Shown here one piece after another: positions 1 to 9,533 of a stretch of DNA of 64,000 nucleotides (positions are counted from its first letter, which is position 1; each line of letters starts with the position of its first letter). The notes below the pieces were generated by a model. It worked only from the letters and a program-made list of their open reading frames with translations, was not told the DNA's origin and made no database searches. A program made the translations under genes and the position numbers. Source of the DNA: Janthinobacterium rivuli. Its GTDB lineage: Bacteria; Pseudomonadota; Gammaproteobacteria; Burkholderiales; Burkholderiaceae_D. The stretch is taken from NCBI RefSeq assembly GCF_009208735.1, contig NZ_WFLJ01000014.1, positions 62,001 to 126,000 of the forward strand, written 5' to 3'.

Positions 1-1757
1 TGCTCGGTGATGTCGGAAATGAGCTCGGTGATTTCGCCGATCTCCTGCGACGATTCGCCCAGGCGCTTGATGCGCTTGGAAGTATCCTGGATCTGCTCGC
101 GGATTTCATGCATGCCCTTGATGGCGTTTTCCACCGCCGTCGAACCCTGCTGCGCCGCCGCCACCGACTGGCGCGCCACGTCGGCCGAGACGCTGGCCGA
201 CTTCGACACGTCGGTAATCGCATTGGCCATCTTGACCACGGTGGCGCTGACGCCCTGGATTTCGCGCGACTGCTGCTGCGACGCGATCAGCAGCTTGCTG
301 GAGATGCTTTGCGCCTGCGTCGAGGCGCGGTTGACCTGTTCGGCCGTCGCCGTCACCCTGCCCACCAGGCCGCGCAATTCCTCGACCGTATAGTTGACGG
401 AATCGGCGATGGCGCCCGTGATGTCTTCCGACACGGTGGCCTGTACCGTCAGGTCGCCGTCGGCGACCTTCTGCAATTCGTTCATCAGGCGCAGGATGGC
501 CGCCTGGTTCTGTTCATTCTTGGCCTTGGCCTGCTCCTCCTGTTCCTGCGACAGCAGGCGCAGGATTTCCGCTTCCTGGCGCCGCCGCTCGGCGTCGCGC
601 GTGCGGTTGACGGAGTCCTGCAGCAGCACCCTGCCGATGCCGGCCGCCGCGATCAGGGTCAGCAGCACGCCGCCGACCATCATCCAGAAGGCCATGCCCA
701 ATGTTTCCTGGTTCACGTGGTACATCTGCTGCAGCAGGGTCAATCGCTGGCGCAGGTCTTCGTTCTCGTTGAAGATCAGCTGTTCGGCGCTTTTCGCCGA
801 ACTGAATTTGTCGAGCCGGTCGAGTATCGACGAGACCAGCTTCTGGTAAGTGTCGAAACTGGCCTTCAACGCCACGAGCCGGTCGCGCAGTTCGGCGTCG
901 CGCGTGGGCGCCAATTGCAGCGACACGCTGCCATTGAGCAGGCCTTCGACGGCCGTGCGGAAATACGTCGTGTCGCGCCCCAGCGAGAATGCCGTTTCCG
1001 AGCTGATGCTGCCCGACGACAGGAACTCGCTGGCGCTGCGGCTCATGCGCTGGCTCAGCATCATCAGGCGGCCGATGACGGCCAGGTCGCGCGCATTGCC
1101 GCCACGTTGTACCTTCAGGGCCGCGACTTCCTCGGTCTGCGCCAGCAGCGCCGGCGACAGCGCATTCAATTGCTGCAGAGTCTTGTCGAATTCGCCCAGC
1201 TCGGGTTTCAGGCGCAGGATGGTGCTGGCCGCGCGGTCGCTGCTGGCCCACTTCTTGCGCGCGTCAGCCACCGCCGCCAGCAGGGCGGAACGCGACTCGC
1301 CGATATCGCGCCCGTGATACGTCCCGCCGCGCAGCATCAGGCGGAAATCCTGGTTCAGTTCATTGCGGCTTTCCTCGAGCTGGCGGAAGGCTTCCGGATT
1401 GCCTTGCACGGCGTTCGGCGCGGCCTTGCCGATGCGCTGCGAATGCATCAGCGCGTCGCTGGCCAGCTGCGTCTGCGCCGAGGCGATATTGCCGCTGCGC
1501 GTATTGAGGCCGACGAACAGCAGGCTGGCGGCCAGGCTCAGGGCCATCACCGTCGACAGGATGCTCAATTGTTTTTGCAGCGGCAAATGGCCGATCAGCG
1601 GCAGCTTCCAGTCCCCGGCCGGCGCGCTGGCCAGCGACTTGCGCCGTCCCAGCGCGTCGCGCAGGCGCAGCGGCAGGTCGGCCGCCGATGCCGGCTCCCC
1701 GGGCGCGTGCTGCGTTTCGGGCATGCCGGCCGCCAGGATCGGAGAATTGGCGCCCAT
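1..1757 (-). CDS. pilJ: PilJ-type methyl-accepting chemotaxis protein (partial, 3' end outside window)
   Basis: Inner-membrane receptor of the Pil-Chp chemosensory system that controls type IV pilus twitching. Translating the minus strand from the ATG at 1757 gives an open frame to the window edge (about 585 residues), so the C-terminus is missing. I see a first membrane segment near residues 55-75, a long periplasmic PilJ-type sensing region, a second membrane segment near 325-345, a HAMP-like linker, and the start of a coiled-coil signalling domain rich in Ala, Gln and Ser. The start codon shares one base with the pilI stop (TGATG), so translation is probably coupled. pilG, pilH and pilI lie directly upstream in the usual order. 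The chpA-type kinase would be expected beyond the left edge. Confidence 0.93.
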   Translation of the reverse strand, partial: MGANSPILAAGMPETQHAPGEPASAADLPLRLRDALGRRKSLASAPAGDWKLPLIGHLPLQKQLSILSTVMALSLAASLLFVGLNTRSGNIASAQTQLASDALMHSQRIGKAAPNAVQGNPEAFRQLEESRNELNQDFRLMLRGGTYHGRDIGESRSALLAAVADARKKWASSDRAASTILRLKPELGEFDKTLQQLNALSPALLAQTEEVAALKVQRGGNARDLAVIGRLMMLSQRMSRSASEFLSSGSISSETAFSLGRDTTYFRTAVEGLLNGSVSLQLAPTRDAELRDRLVALKASFDTYQKLVSSILDRLDKFSSAKSAEQLIFNENEDLRQRLTLLQQMYHVNQETLGMAFWMMVGGVLLTLIAAAGIGRVLLQDSVNRTRDAERRRQEAEILRLLSQEQEEQAKAKNEQNQAAILRLMNELQKVADGDLTVQATVSEDITGAIADSVNYTVEELRGLVGRVTATAEQVNRASTQAQSISSKLLIASQQQSREIQGVSATVVKMANAITDVSKSASVSADVARQSVAAAQQGSTAVENAIKGMHEIREQIQDTSKRIKRLGESSQEIGEITELISDITE

Positions 1758-2392
1758 CAGCAAATATCCTTGTGGTCAGGGAGGCCGCCAAAGCCGGCGT
1801 CGAGGAAGCGCTCCGCTTGCGCCAGCTGCGCCAGGTCCAGGCGCAGCCAGTGCTGCCCTTCGCCGTCGCGCAGCGCCTGCGCCGCCCATGCTGGGAACAC
1901 GCCCTGCGCCGCATCCTGCACGGGCACGGGCTGCATCGTGCGCAGCTGGCGCAAGCCCAGCACGCGTTCGACCAGCAAGGCGCAATTGAGGCCGAGACGC
2001 GGAGAAAACGTGATGATGCGGCTGTGATGGCCGGGTACGCAAGCCGCTTCGCCCATGTAGCGGGCCAGATCGACGACCCCCGTCAGGCGTCCGCGCATGG
2101 CCGCCAGGCCCAGATACCAGTCCTGCGCCAGCGGCACGCCCTGGATCTGCACACCGGCGGCAATGACGATTTCGCCGAGCTGCGTCAGGTCGAGCAGGCA
2201 CGGCCGGCCACCGAGCATCACGCCCAGCTCCTTGCGCGCCGCCAGCGCGCCGCTGCGCGCGGCCTGTATCCGCTCGATCAATTGCAGCTGATACTGGCGC
2301 AAGCGCCCCTGCCGCGCGCCCGTCTCGAAGGAGGGCATGGCGGCGGACGGGTAAGCCGCGGTGGGCACGCCGGGACCTGGCATCGTTGACAT
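1757..2392 (-). CDS. pilI: CheW-like adaptor PilI
   Basis: CheW-family scaffold expected to couple the PilJ receptor to a ChpA/PilL-type histidine kinase in the cytoplasm. 211 residues; after a variable N-terminus of about 35 residues a CheW-like fold follows, with recognisable stretches such as LGVMLGG, a GLAAMRGRLTGVVDL core and a C-terminal LRLDLAQL strand. Assignment rests on this similarity and on the pilG-pilH-pilI-pilJ order. The ATG at 2392 lies 2 nt after the pilH stop; a Shine-Dalgarno is not obvious, so coupling is likely, and an internal Met at residue 4 is a possible alternative start. Confidence 0.88.
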   Translation of the reverse strand: MSTMPGPGVPTAAYPSAAMPSFETGARQGRLRQYQLQLIERIQAARSGALAARKELGVMLGGRPCLLDLTQLGEIVIAAGVQIQGVPLAQDWYLGLAAMRGRLTGVVDLARYMGEAACVPGHHSRIITFSPRLGLNCALLVERVLGLRQLRTMQPVPVQDAAQGVFPAWAAQALRDGEGQHWLRLDLAQLAQAERFLDAGFGGLPDHKDIC

Positions 2393-2394
2393 GG

Positions 2395-2760
2395 TCAGGA
2401 AATCGCGGCGATCTTGGCCAGCAGCTCGGCTTCCACCACCGGCTTGACCAGGTAGTCGCGCGCGCCCTGGCGCAAGCCCCAGATGCGATCCGTTTCCTGG
2501 CTCTTGCTGGAGCAGATAATCACCGGCACGTCCTGCAGTTCGGGATCGCGCGCGATGGCGCGCGTGATCTGGAAGCCATTCGCACCGGGCATCACCACGT
2601 CCATCAGGATCAGGTCGGGCCTGGCCTGCTTGAGTTGCGCCAGCGCGTCGGCGCCGTCCTGCGCCGTGAAGACGGCATAACCGGCACGCACCAGCATCTC
2701 GCTCAGGTAGTAGCGTTCTGTCGGCGAGTCATCGACGATCAGAATTGTGTGTATGGCCAT
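2395..2760 (-). CDS. pilH: Response regulator PilH (single receiver domain)
   Basis: Stand-alone CheY-like receiver of the twitching-motility system; family members act on the pilus retraction/extension balance. The start is placed at the ATG at 2760 because a purine-rich AAGGAAG lies just upstream; a longer frame reaches 2796. The 121-residue protein has the acidic pair in ILIVDDS, the phospho-acceptor Asp in LILMDVVMP, the conserved Ser in IICSSK and the Lys in YLVKP. No output domain follows. It lies between pilG (37 nt upstream) and pilI (2 nt downstream). Confidence 0.92.
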   Translation of the reverse strand: MAIHTILIVDDSPTERYYLSEMLVRAGYAVFTAQDGADALAQLKQARPDLILMDVVMPGANGFQITRAIARDPELQDVPVIICSSKSQETDRIWGLRQGARDYLVKPVVEAELLAKIAAIS

Positions 2761-2796
2761 CTGCTTCCTTGCTGCGTTGTCAATCAATAAAATCAC

Positions 2797-3219
2797 TTAC
2801 TCAAAATGCCCGGCCAGGTGCAAGCGCACGGCCGCCAGCAGCGTCTCGCGCGCCAGCGGCTTGGCCAGGCAGGCGCTGGCGCCAGCCATGGCGCCGCGCG
2901 CGCGGTCGAACAAGCCTTCCTTCGACGACAGCATCAGCACCGGCGTGGCGTGATACGCCGCGCTGGCCTTGATCAGCGCACAGGTGCGGTAGCCATCAAG
3001 GCGCGGCATCACGATATCGCACACGATCAGCGCCGGCTGGCAGTCGGCGATCTTGGCCAGGGCCTCGAAGCCGTTTTCCGCCACCACCACGCGATAACCG
3101 GCCTCGCCCAGGATCTTCGCGGCCGCGCTGCGTATCGTCGCGCTGTCGTCGATGACGAGTATGGTGGCGCTGGCGCGCACGGCATCGGACGGTGCCTCGG
3201 GCAAAAAAGGACGCGTCAT
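2797..3219 (-). CDS. pilG: Response regulator PilG (single receiver domain)
   Basis: CheY-like receiver that opens the pilGHIJ cluster; in characterised systems PilG promotes pilus extension. I chose the ATG at 3219 (MTRPFL...), giving 140 residues; the frame extends to 3288, but the extra N-terminal residues look like non-coding translation. Visible receiver residues are the DD pair in LVIDDS, the acceptor Asp in LIVCDIVMP, Ser in LMLSSK and Lys in CLAKPL. It is the promoter-proximal gene of the leftward operon. Ribosome-binding purines upstream are weak, so the exact start is not certain. Confidence 0.9.
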   Translation of the reverse strand: MTRPFLPEAPSDAVRASATILVIDDSATIRSAAAKILGEAGYRVVVAENGFEALAKIADCQPALIVCDIVMPRLDGYRTCALIKASAAYHATPVLMLSSKEGLFDRARGAMAGASACLAKPLARETLLAAVRLHLAGHFE

Positions 3220-3301
3220 GTGATTATTCGACAATCTTTCATACCATAGCACAGGCAGCCGCGATACCTGCGTGCGGCGCCATCGCATGCACCCCGATTA
3301 A

Positions 3302-3493
3302 TTAAATCGCCACCATCTCGAAATCATCCTTGCGCGCACCGCATTCAGGACAGGTCCAGTTCATCGGAACATCGGCCCAACGCGTGCCCGGAGCGATGTC
3401 TTCGTCGGGCAGACCAGCCGCTTCATCATAAACCCAGCCGCAAATAAGACACATCCACGTTTGGAATTGCTGCGTTGTTTCGTTGCTACTCAC
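3302..3493 (-). CDS. rubA: Rubredoxin
   Basis: Small one-iron electron carrier. The two metal-binding motifs are CLICGWVYDEAAG near the N-terminus and CPECGARKDDF near the C-terminus, giving the four Cys ligands of a Fe(SCys)4 site; the spacing is that of classical bacterial rubredoxins. I place the start at the GTG at 3493 (63 residues) because GAAGGG lies 9 nt upstream; the longer frame begins with TTG at 3514. It is divergent from thiD with a short shared upstream region and is followed downstream by pilG. Its redox partner is not in the window. Confidence 0.93.
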   Translation of the reverse strand: MSSNETTQQFQTWMCLICGWVYDEAAGLPDEDIAPGTRWADVPMNWTCPECGARKDDFEMVAI

Positions 3494-3550
3494 GTTCTGC
3501 CACCCTTCAATCAAGTAAAATGCTGAATTAGGTATCTTAATCTACCCGCC

Positions 3551-4408
3551 GTGCAAAACCAAACTTCTCCCCTCATATTAAGCTTCGGCGTGTCCGATCC
3601 GGTCGGCGCGATCGGCATCCAGGCCGACCTGGCCACCTTTTCAGCCTTCGGCTGCCATGGTCTGTCCGTCACCACGGGCCTCCTGATCAGCGATACGGCG
3701 CGCGTGGAAGACGTGCAGGCGGTCGACCCGGACTGGGTTTCCGACCAGGCGCGCGTGCTGCTGGAAGACATGTCGGTCGCCGCCATCAAGATCGGCGCGC
3801 TGGGCAGCGTGGAAAACGTCACGGCCATCGCCGAAATCGTCTCCGACTATCCGAACGTGCCGCTGATCCTCGATCCCTTCATTTCGGCGCTGCCGGAACA
3901 GGGCATGGATGACGAAGACATCCTCACGGCCGTGCGCCAGCTCTTGATCCCGCAAACGACCCTGCTGGTGCTCTCGCCGGTGGAACTGGAGCGCCTGGCC
4001 GAGACCTGGCGCGACGCCGATCCGGACGACACCTTGCAGAATGACGTCGATTACCTGGTGGCGCTGGGCTGCGAATACGTGCTCGTCACCGGCATGCCGG
4101 CCGACGCCAGCAAGTCCGGCACGGCCGAAGGCAAGTTGCGCGCCAATACCCTGTTCGGCGAGGACGGCGTGGTGCGCCACGACGAATGGCAGCACCTGCC
4201 CGGCATCTTCAACGGCGCCGGCAGCACCCTGTCGGCGGCGGCCACCGCCCTGCTGGCCCTGGCGGAAAACGAAGACGATGTGCCGCAGGTGGTGGTGGCG
4301 GCGCAGGAATTCACGGCCGGCGCGCTGGCCCACGCGCAGCGCCATGGCATGGGCAAGCTGGTGCCGAACCGGCTGTTCCGGCAGCAGCGCCAGCGCGGCG
4401 CCCAATAG
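3551..4408 (+). CDS. thiD: Hydroxymethylpyrimidine/phosphomethylpyrimidine kinase
   Basis: ThiD phosphorylates HMP and HMP-P in thiamine biosynthesis. 285 residues beginning at a GTG (3551). Family signs are the N-terminal [17 protein letters not shown] segment, which replaces the more usual S-G-D-P-S-G-G-A-G-I-Q-A-D form, the [11 protein letters not shown] segment, and a ribokinase-like C-terminal [11 protein letters not shown] segment containing the anion-hole/catalytic region. The FNGAGST form differs from the usual GTGCTLS, so activity toward the standard substrates is likely but not assured. hemL follows 50 nt downstream, an order common in betaproteobacteria. No TPP riboswitch is visible upstream. 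Confidence 0.83.
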   Translation: MQNQTSPLILSFGVSDPVGAIGIQADLATFSAFGCHGLSVTTGLLISDTARVEDVQAVDPDWVSDQARVLLEDMSVAAIKIGALGSVENVTAIAEIVSDYPNVPLILDPFISALPEQGMDDEDILTAVRQLLIPQTTLLVLSPVELERLAETWRDADPDDTLQNDVDYLVALGCEYVLVTGMPADASKSGTAEGKLRANTLFGEDGVVRHDEWQHLPGIFNGAGSTLSAAATALLALAENEDDVPQVVVAAQEFTAGALAHAQRHGMGKLVPNRLFRQQRQRGAQ

Positions 4409-4458
4409 ACACCGACCAGACGACACAGACAACGATCCACTTTCAAGGCACGATTATC

Positions 4459-5754
4459 ATGACGACGACTTCACAGAACGACATCCTGTTTGCCCGCGCA
4501 CAAAAAACCACGCCAGGCGGCGTCAATTCGCCCGTGCGCGCCTTCCGCTCCGTGGGCGGCACGCCGCGTTTCATCACGCGCGCCGAAGGCCCCTACTTCT
4601 GGGACGCGGACGGCAAGCGCTATATCGACTACATCGGCTCGTGGGGCCCGGCCATCGTCGGCCACGCCCATCCTGAAGTAGTGAAAGCGGTGCAGGATGC
4701 GGCCGCGCTGGGCCTGTCGTTCGGTGCGCCGACCGAAGGCGAAGTGCTGATGGCCGAGGAAATCACGCGCCTGGTGCCGTCGATCGAGCAGGTGCGCCTG
4801 GTGTCGTCGGGCACGGAAGCGACCATGAGCGCCCTGCGCCTGGCGCGCGGCGCCACGGGACGCGACAAGATCGTCAAGTTCGAAGGCTGCTACCACGGCC
4901 ACGCCGATTCGCTGCTGGTGAAAGCGGGCAGCGGCCTGCTCACCTTCGGCAACCCGACGTCGGCCGGCGTGCCGGAAGATTTCGTGAAGCACACCCTGGT
5001 GCTCGACTATAACAACGTGGAACAGCTGAAGGACGCCTTCGACAGCTTCGGCGCGGAGATCGCCTGCGTGATCGTCGAACCGGTGGCCGGCAACATGAAC
5101 CTGGTGAAAGCCACGCCGGCATTCCTGCAGGCGATGCGCGAACTGTGCACGCAGCACGGCGCCCTGCTCATTTTCGATGAAGTCATGTGCGGCTTGCGCG
5201 TGGCCCTGGGCGGCGCGCAGGCGCTGTACGGCATCCAGCCCGACCTCACCGCGCTGGGCAAGGTGATCGGCGGCGGCATGCCGGTGGCGGCCTTCGGCGG
5301 CAGCGCCGCGCTGATGCACCACATGGCGCCGCTGGGCGCCGTCTACCAGGCCGGTACCTTGTCCGGCAACCCGGTCGCCGTGGCGGCCGGCATGGCAACC
5401 TTGAAACTGATCCAGCAGCCCGGCTTCTACGAGCAGCTGGGCGCCACGGCCAAGCGCCTGGCCGAAGGCCTGACCGCCGCCGCCAAGGAAGCGGGCGTGG
5501 TCTTCTGCGCCGACTACATCGGCGGCATGTTCGGCATTTATTTCAGCGAAACGCCACCGACCAGCTATGCGGAAATGATGGCGGGCGACCGCAGCAAGTT
5601 CAACGCCTTCTTCCACGCCATGCTGGACGAAGGCGTGTACTTCGCGCCCGCCGCCTTCGAGGCGGGCTTCGTCTCGGCACAGCACGACGATGCCGTCATC
5701 GACGCCACCATCGCCGCCGCGCGCAAGGTGTTTGCTAAATTGGCTGAAGCGTAG
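4459..5754 (+). CDS. hemL: Glutamate-1-semialdehyde 2,1-aminomutase
   Basis: PLP enzyme that converts glutamate-1-semialdehyde to 5-aminolevulinate, the first dedicated tetrapyrrole precursor in the C5 pathway. 431 residues, the usual family length. I set the start at the ATG at 4459 (MTTTSQND...), since the longer frame upstream overlaps thiD. The aminotransferase class-III fold is clear: [10 protein letters not shown] phosphate-binding loop near 117-126, [10 protein letters not shown] near 141-150, [10 protein letters not shown] near 238-247, and the PLP-binding Lys at about residue 268 in [11 protein letters not shown]. Its stop directly abuts the stop of the convergent HAD gene, so there is no room for a separate terminator. 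Confidence 0.96.
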   Translation: MTTTSQNDILFARAQKTTPGGVNSPVRAFRSVGGTPRFITRAEGPYFWDADGKRYIDYIGSWGPAIVGHAHPEVVKAVQDAAALGLSFGAPTEGEVLMAEEITRLVPSIEQVRLVSSGTEATMSALRLARGATGRDKIVKFEGCYHGHADSLLVKAGSGLLTFGNPTSAGVPEDFVKHTLVLDYNNVEQLKDAFDSFGAEIACVIVEPVAGNMNLVKATPAFLQAMRELCTQHGALLIFDEVMCGLRVALGGAQALYGIQPDLTALGKVIGGGMPVAAFGGSAALMHHMAPLGAVYQAGTLSGNPVAVAAGMATLKLIQQPGFYEQLGATAKRLAEGLTAAAKEAGVVFCADYIGGMFGIYFSETPPTSYAEMMAGDRSKFNAFFHAMLDEGVYFAPAAFEAGFVSAQHDDAVIDATIAAARKVFAKLAEA

Positions 5755-6471
5755 TCAGACGGTCGCGGTGTCCAGCACCGCGGCCACCAGCGCCGGCAGG
5801 CTGGCCATGTCGTTGAACACGACGTGCGCGCCGGCCGCTTTCAACCTGTCTTCCTGGCCGGCGGCGATATGCCCGCCGCCGATGAATCCCAACACCGTCA
5901 TGCCCGCCGCCACGGCGGCCGTCACGCCCGTGACGCTGTCTTCCAGCACCAGGCACTGGCGCGGCGGCACGTCAAACGCGGCCGCCGCCGCCAGATAGAC
6001 GCCCGGATGCGGCTTGGCATGGCCGACCAGGTCCGGCGTGAAGACGCGGCTGTCGAACAGCGGCGCCATGCCTGTCCGCTCGAGCGCCGACAGCACGCGC
6101 GCGCTGACGCTGTTCGAGGCCACGGCCTTGGGCAGGAGAATGGCGGCCAGCGCCTGCGCCACACCGGGCACGGCGCGCAATTGCGCGTCGCAGGCCGCAT
6201 CGACGGCGTTGCCGATGGACATGATCTCGTCGGCCGGCATTTGCGGCAAACCCAGTTCCTTGTAGATATCCTGCATCAACGGCACCAGACGCTGGCCCAG
6301 GCGCGGCTCGATCAAGCCTTGCAGGGTGACGCCTTCGGGCAGGTTCGGCAGGCGCGGCGCCAGCAGTTCCAGCAGCGCTTGCAGGGCCACGGCTTCGCTA
6401 TCGATCAGCACGCCATCGCAGTCGCTGATCAAATGTGTAAAGCGCAGTGGGGGGGTGACGGTATCAGGCAT
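5755..6471 (-). CDS. HAD-superfamily phosphatase (phosphoglucomutase/6-phosphogluconate phosphatase-like)
   Basis: Predicted cytoplasmic small-molecule phosphatase of HAD subfamily IA. The nucleophile motif DCDGVLIDSE is near residue 16, motif II is the Ser in VASNSVSAR, and motif III/IV residues are in HAKPHPGVYL and CLVLEDSVTGV. The cap region resembles YieH/YfbT-type sugar-phosphate phosphatases, but the substrate cannot be told. I chose the ATG at 6471 because GGAGAG lies 5 nt upstream; the frame extends further to 6543. It ends exactly where the convergent hemL ends. The region upstream carries three short direct repeats (6653-6681). Confidence 0.85.
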   Translation of the reverse strand: MPDTVTPPLRFTHLISDCDGVLIDSEAVALQALLELLAPRLPNLPEGVTLQGLIEPRLGQRLVPLMQDIYKELGLPQMPADEIMSIGNAVDAACDAQLRAVPGVAQALAAILLPKAVASNSVSARVLSALERTGMAPLFDSRVFTPDLVGHAKPHPGVYLAAAAAFDVPPRQCLVLEDSVTGVTAAVAAGMTVLGFIGGGHIAAGQEDRLKAAGAHVVFNDMASLPALVAAVLDTATV

Positions 6472-6652
6472 GAACTCTCCAGAAGGCAACGGTGACGGGA
6501 AATGCGGCGGCCAGCCGGCCAAGGCTGGCATCGCAACGATCATAGGTGGAACAGGCGGACGCTACCACGCAGAAAACGTCGGAATGACGATACTTTTCTG
6601 CAAACGGCAGACTACGGGGGAAGAATCGGGCATCAGGCTCGCGTTGACGCGC

Positions 6653-6681
6653 AAATACCAATTCAATACCACGCAATACCA
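6653..6681. repeat. Three short direct repeats AATACCA at about 10-bp spacing
   Basis: AATACCA occurs at 6654, 6665 and 6675 (TGGTATT on the other strand), i.e. about one helical turn apart. It lies in the roughly 300-nt gap between the HAD gene and the corA stop, about 185 nt upstream of the HAD start. The phasing resembles a multi-site operator, but no cognate regulator is in the window. I see nothing else clear in 6472-6779. Confidence 0.45.
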
Positions 6682-6779
6682 ATGATTATCGCTGATTTTT
6701 GAAATTGCTGCGCTCGCCTTGAAATCCGGGGAGATCCGGTGGCGGCGCCGGGGCGCTGACGCGGCCCGGCGACAAGGGT

Positions 6780-7745
6780 TTATTTCAGCCAGCCGCGGTG
6801 GCGGAAGTACAGGAAGGGCGCGATGGCGCTGGTGATCATCAGGCCCCAGGCCCACGGATAGCCGAACGACCATTCCAGTTCCGGCATCAGCTTGAAGTTC
6901 ATGCCATACACGCTGGCGATCAAGGTGGGCGGCAGGAAGGCCACGCTGGCCACCGAGAAGATCTTGATGATCTTGTTCTGGTTGATGTTGATGAAGCCGA
7001 CGGTGGCATCCATCAGGAAGTTGATCTTATCGAACAGGAAAGACGTGTGGCCATCGAGCGATTCGATGTCGCGCAAAATCTGCCGCGCTTCCTCGAACTG
7101 TTCGGAATTGAGCAGCCGGCCGCGCATCAGAAAGCTGACGGCGCGGCGCGTATCCATCATGTTGCGGCGGATACGGCCATTCAAATCTTCCTCGTGGGCA
7201 ATCGCGTTCAGCGCTTCGGCCGCGTGCGCATCGGTAAATTCCTTTTGCAGCACGCGCGTGCTGACTTCTTCCAGGTTCTGGTAGATGCCTTCGAGCACGT
7301 CGGCCGAATATTCGGCATCGGTGGCGTACAGGTCGAGCAGCACGTCCATGTAGTCGGCGATCGAGCCTGGCCGCGAACGGGCGCGCATGCGCACCAGGCG
7401 GAACACGGGCAAGTCGTCCGTATGCATGGAAAACAGGATCTTGCGGGCCAGGATGAAGGCCACGGTGATGACGCGCGACGGGCCGTCGTCCTCTTCGCGC
7501 AAGAAGTCCGTGCGCAGGTGCAAGTCGCCGTTTTCCGCTTCGTAATAGCGGGCCGACGCTTCAATATCCTTGACTTCGTCTTCGCCCGGCAAGGTGACGT
7601 TATAGATGGCCTTGACCCAGGCCCGTTCATCATCGGTGGGGTCGGTCAGGTCGACCCACACCGGTTCGGCATTTTCGAGGTCTGCGCGGCTGTCGATCGG
7701 CACCTGGTTGAGCCGGCCATTCTGTAATACAAAGACATTGATCAT
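6780..7745 (-). CDS. corA: CorA-family magnesium/divalent cation channel
   Basis: Homopentameric inner-membrane Mg2+/Co2+ channel. 321 residues, typical of the family. The large cytoplasmic N-terminal funnel is followed by a long helix and two C-terminal membrane segments; the signature YGMNF sits between them near residue 285, and the protein ends in a short basic tail (RHRGWLK). It stands alone, transcribed leftward. The 220-nt gap upstream (7746-7966) holds nothing I recognise, and no M-box or other Mg2+ riboswitch is evident. Confidence 0.94.
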   Translation of the reverse strand: MINVFVLQNGRLNQVPIDSRADLENAEPVWVDLTDPTDDERAWVKAIYNVTLPGEDEVKDIEASARYYEAENGDLHLRTDFLREEDDGPSRVITVAFILARKILFSMHTDDLPVFRLVRMRARSRPGSIADYMDVLLDLYATDAEYSADVLEGIYQNLEEVSTRVLQKEFTDAHAAEALNAIAHEEDLNGRIRRNMMDTRRAVSFLMRGRLLNSEQFEEARQILRDIESLDGHTSFLFDKINFLMDATVGFININQNKIIKIFSVASVAFLPPTLIASVYGMNFKLMPELEWSFGYPWAWGLMITSAIAPFLYFRHRGWLK

Positions 7746-7966
7746 GCGCGCTCTCAGCCGGATGTTGGGTTATCGTGATGTGCTGGCGCTGGCGCCAAAA
7801 ATGAAAACAGCGCAAGTGTACCCGCAAAGGCCTTTTCACGACCACCCCCGGCACCGCTTTTTCGCGGAAAAAGTGCGGCGTGGCACCAACGGCGCCGATT
7901 AAGATGCTGCGTCGCAATAGTGCCAATTAAGCAGCTTTGATTTTATGCAAAGAAAGCCGGCCGCCA

Positions 7967-8698
7967 TCAAGGCAATTCCGCCGCCCCCATGCGGCGCAGG
8001 ATGACACTGGTGCGCCGGTTCAGGTAGCCCGTATCGCGGTGACGGTCATAAAAGCGGGGATTCGGCAGCATCACGGCCAGTTTCGCCGCCTGCGCCGCGC
8101 TCAGGCTGGCCGCACTGACGTGATAATAGTGGCGCGCGGCCGCTTCAGCGCCGAAGATGCCCGAGCCAAATTCGACCACGTTCAGGTAAATCTCGAAAAT
8201 ACGCTGCTTTTCCATCAGGTTTTCCAGCATGTACGTGATGATCAGCTCCTGGCCCTTGCGCACGTAACTGCGCGAACCGGACAGGAACAGATTCTTCGCC
8301 AGCTGCTGCGTGATGGTGGAGCCGCCCGCCACGACCTTCTGCTTCTTGCTGTTTTTTTCATATGCCTTTTGCAAGGCTTCCCAGTCCACGCCTTCATGTT
8401 CGGAGAAATTCGCGTCTTCCGAGGCGATGATGGCCCGTTTCAGATTGTTCGAGATGCGGTTGTACGGCACCCACGTCTGCTTGATCGTGGCGTTGGGATT
8501 CTTGTCCTGCAAGACAGACAATTGTTCACGCATGAACGCCGTGCTGGACGGGTTATGGTCGACCCACCACCAGATTTGCAGGAAGAAATACAGTTGCACG
8601 ACGATAAAGGCCAGCACGGGCACGATGAACAGCCACTTGATCCAGCCGTAGCGGCCGCCGCTGCCGCCCTTGCGCGCGCCTTTCTTGCCGCCGCTCAC
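7967..8698 (-). CDS. mtgA: Monofunctional biosynthetic peptidoglycan transglycosylase
   Basis: Glycosyltransferase family 51 enzyme that polymerises lipid II into glycan strands at the periplasmic face of the inner membrane. Basic N-terminus, then one membrane anchor ([21 protein letters not shown]). Catalytic-domain motifs are [13 protein letters not shown] (first catalytic Glu), [29 protein letters not shown] and [13 protein letters not shown] place the start at the GTG at 8698, whose bases overlap the aroE stop as GTGA, giving 243 residues; the frame upstream runs into aroE. Last gene of the mpl-to-mtgA leftward run. Confidence 0.94.
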   Translation of the reverse strand: MSGGKKGARKGGSGGRYGWIKWLFIVPVLAFIVVQLYFFLQIWWWVDHNPSSTAFMREQLSVLQDKNPNATIKQTWVPYNRISNNLKRAIIASEDANFSEHEGVDWEALQKAYEKNSKKQKVVAGGSTITQQLAKNLFLSGSRSYVRKGQELIITYMLENLMEKQRIFEIYLNVVEFGSGIFGAEAAARHYYHVSAASLSAAQAAKLAVMLPNPRFYDRHRDTGYLNRRTSVILRRMGAAELP

Positions 8699-9522
8699 AG
8701 GCTGCCCCGCAATTGCGCCAGCAAGTCCCGCGTTTGCGGCCGCACGCCGCGCCACACCTCAAACGCTTCGGCCGCCTGCTCCACCAGCATGCCCAGGCCG
8801 TCGCGCACCTGCGCGCCATGTTGCGCGGCAAAGTCCATGAAGACGGTGGGCCGGGCGCCATACATCATGTCCAGCGCCAGCGTGTGGCTGCCGAAGATAG
8901 CGGACGGCACGGGCGGCAAATCGCCCGCCAGGCTGGCCGAGGTGGCATTGATGACGATATCGAAGACGCCGTCGGGCTGCGTGAAGCCGCCGGCGCGCAG
9001 CTGACCGGGGTGCGCCAGCGCGTCGGCAAACTGCGCCACCAGCGCCTCGGCCGTGGCCACGGTGCGGTTGGCAATGAAGATTTCCTGCGGCCCCTGTTCC
9101 AGCAAGGGCAGCACGACGCCGCGCGCCGCGCCGCCCGCGCCCAGCAGCAGGATGCGCTTGCCGGCGATGGCCACGCCCGCGTTGCGCACGATGTCGGCCA
9201 CCAGGCCCGCGCCATCGGTATTGTCGCCAAGAATGGTGTCGCCATCGAAACGCAGGGTATTGACGGCGCCGGCGGCCCTGGCCCGCGGCGTCAGGACGGT
9301 GGCCAGCGCGCACGCATCCAGTTTGAAGGGCACCGTCACGTTCGCGCCCTTGCCGCCCTCGGCGGCAAACGTGCGGGCCGCCAGGACAAAGCCGTCCAGC
9401 GGCGCCAGCCGGCGCTCATACACGATGGGCTCGCCCGTCTGCAGGGCAAACGCGGCGTGAATCAGGGGGGACTTGCTGTGAGCGATGGGATTGCCGAAGA
9501 CGCAATATTGATCTGGATTCAT
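8695..9522 (-). CDS. aroE: Shikimate dehydrogenase (NADP+)
   Basis: Reduces 3-dehydroshikimate to shikimate in aromatic amino acid biosynthesis. 275 residues from the ATG at 9522; an upstream TTG at 9537 overlaps the stop of the TonB-like gene but is a less likely start. Family motifs: substrate-binding [10 protein letters not shown] at about 10-19, catalytic Lys in [13 protein letters not shown] at about residue 103, the dinucleotide loop [10 protein letters not shown], and IANRT for NADP preference. aroQ, which makes the substrate of this step, is elsewhere in the window (16.6 kb). Confidence 0.96.
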   Translation of the reverse strand: MNPDQYCVFGNPIAHSKSPLIHAAFALQTGEPIVYERRLAPLDGFVLAARTFAAEGGKGANVTVPFKLDACALATVLTPRARAAGAVNTLRFDGDTILGDNTDGAGLVADIVRNAGVAIAGKRILLLGAGGAARGVVLPLLEQGPQEIFIANRTVATAEALVAQFADALAHPGQLRAGGFTQPDGVFDIVINATSASLAGDLPPVPSAIFGSHTLALDMMYGARPTVFMDFAAQHGAQVRDGLGMLVEQAAEAFEVWRGVRPQTRDLLAQLRGSL

Positions 9523-9533
9523 TTCATTCTTGT

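Noticed and set aside
108-2027. 639-codon plus-strand frame opposite pilJ and pilI
   Set aside because: Shadow of the receptor gene; the real protein reads on the minus strand with membrane and signalling segments.
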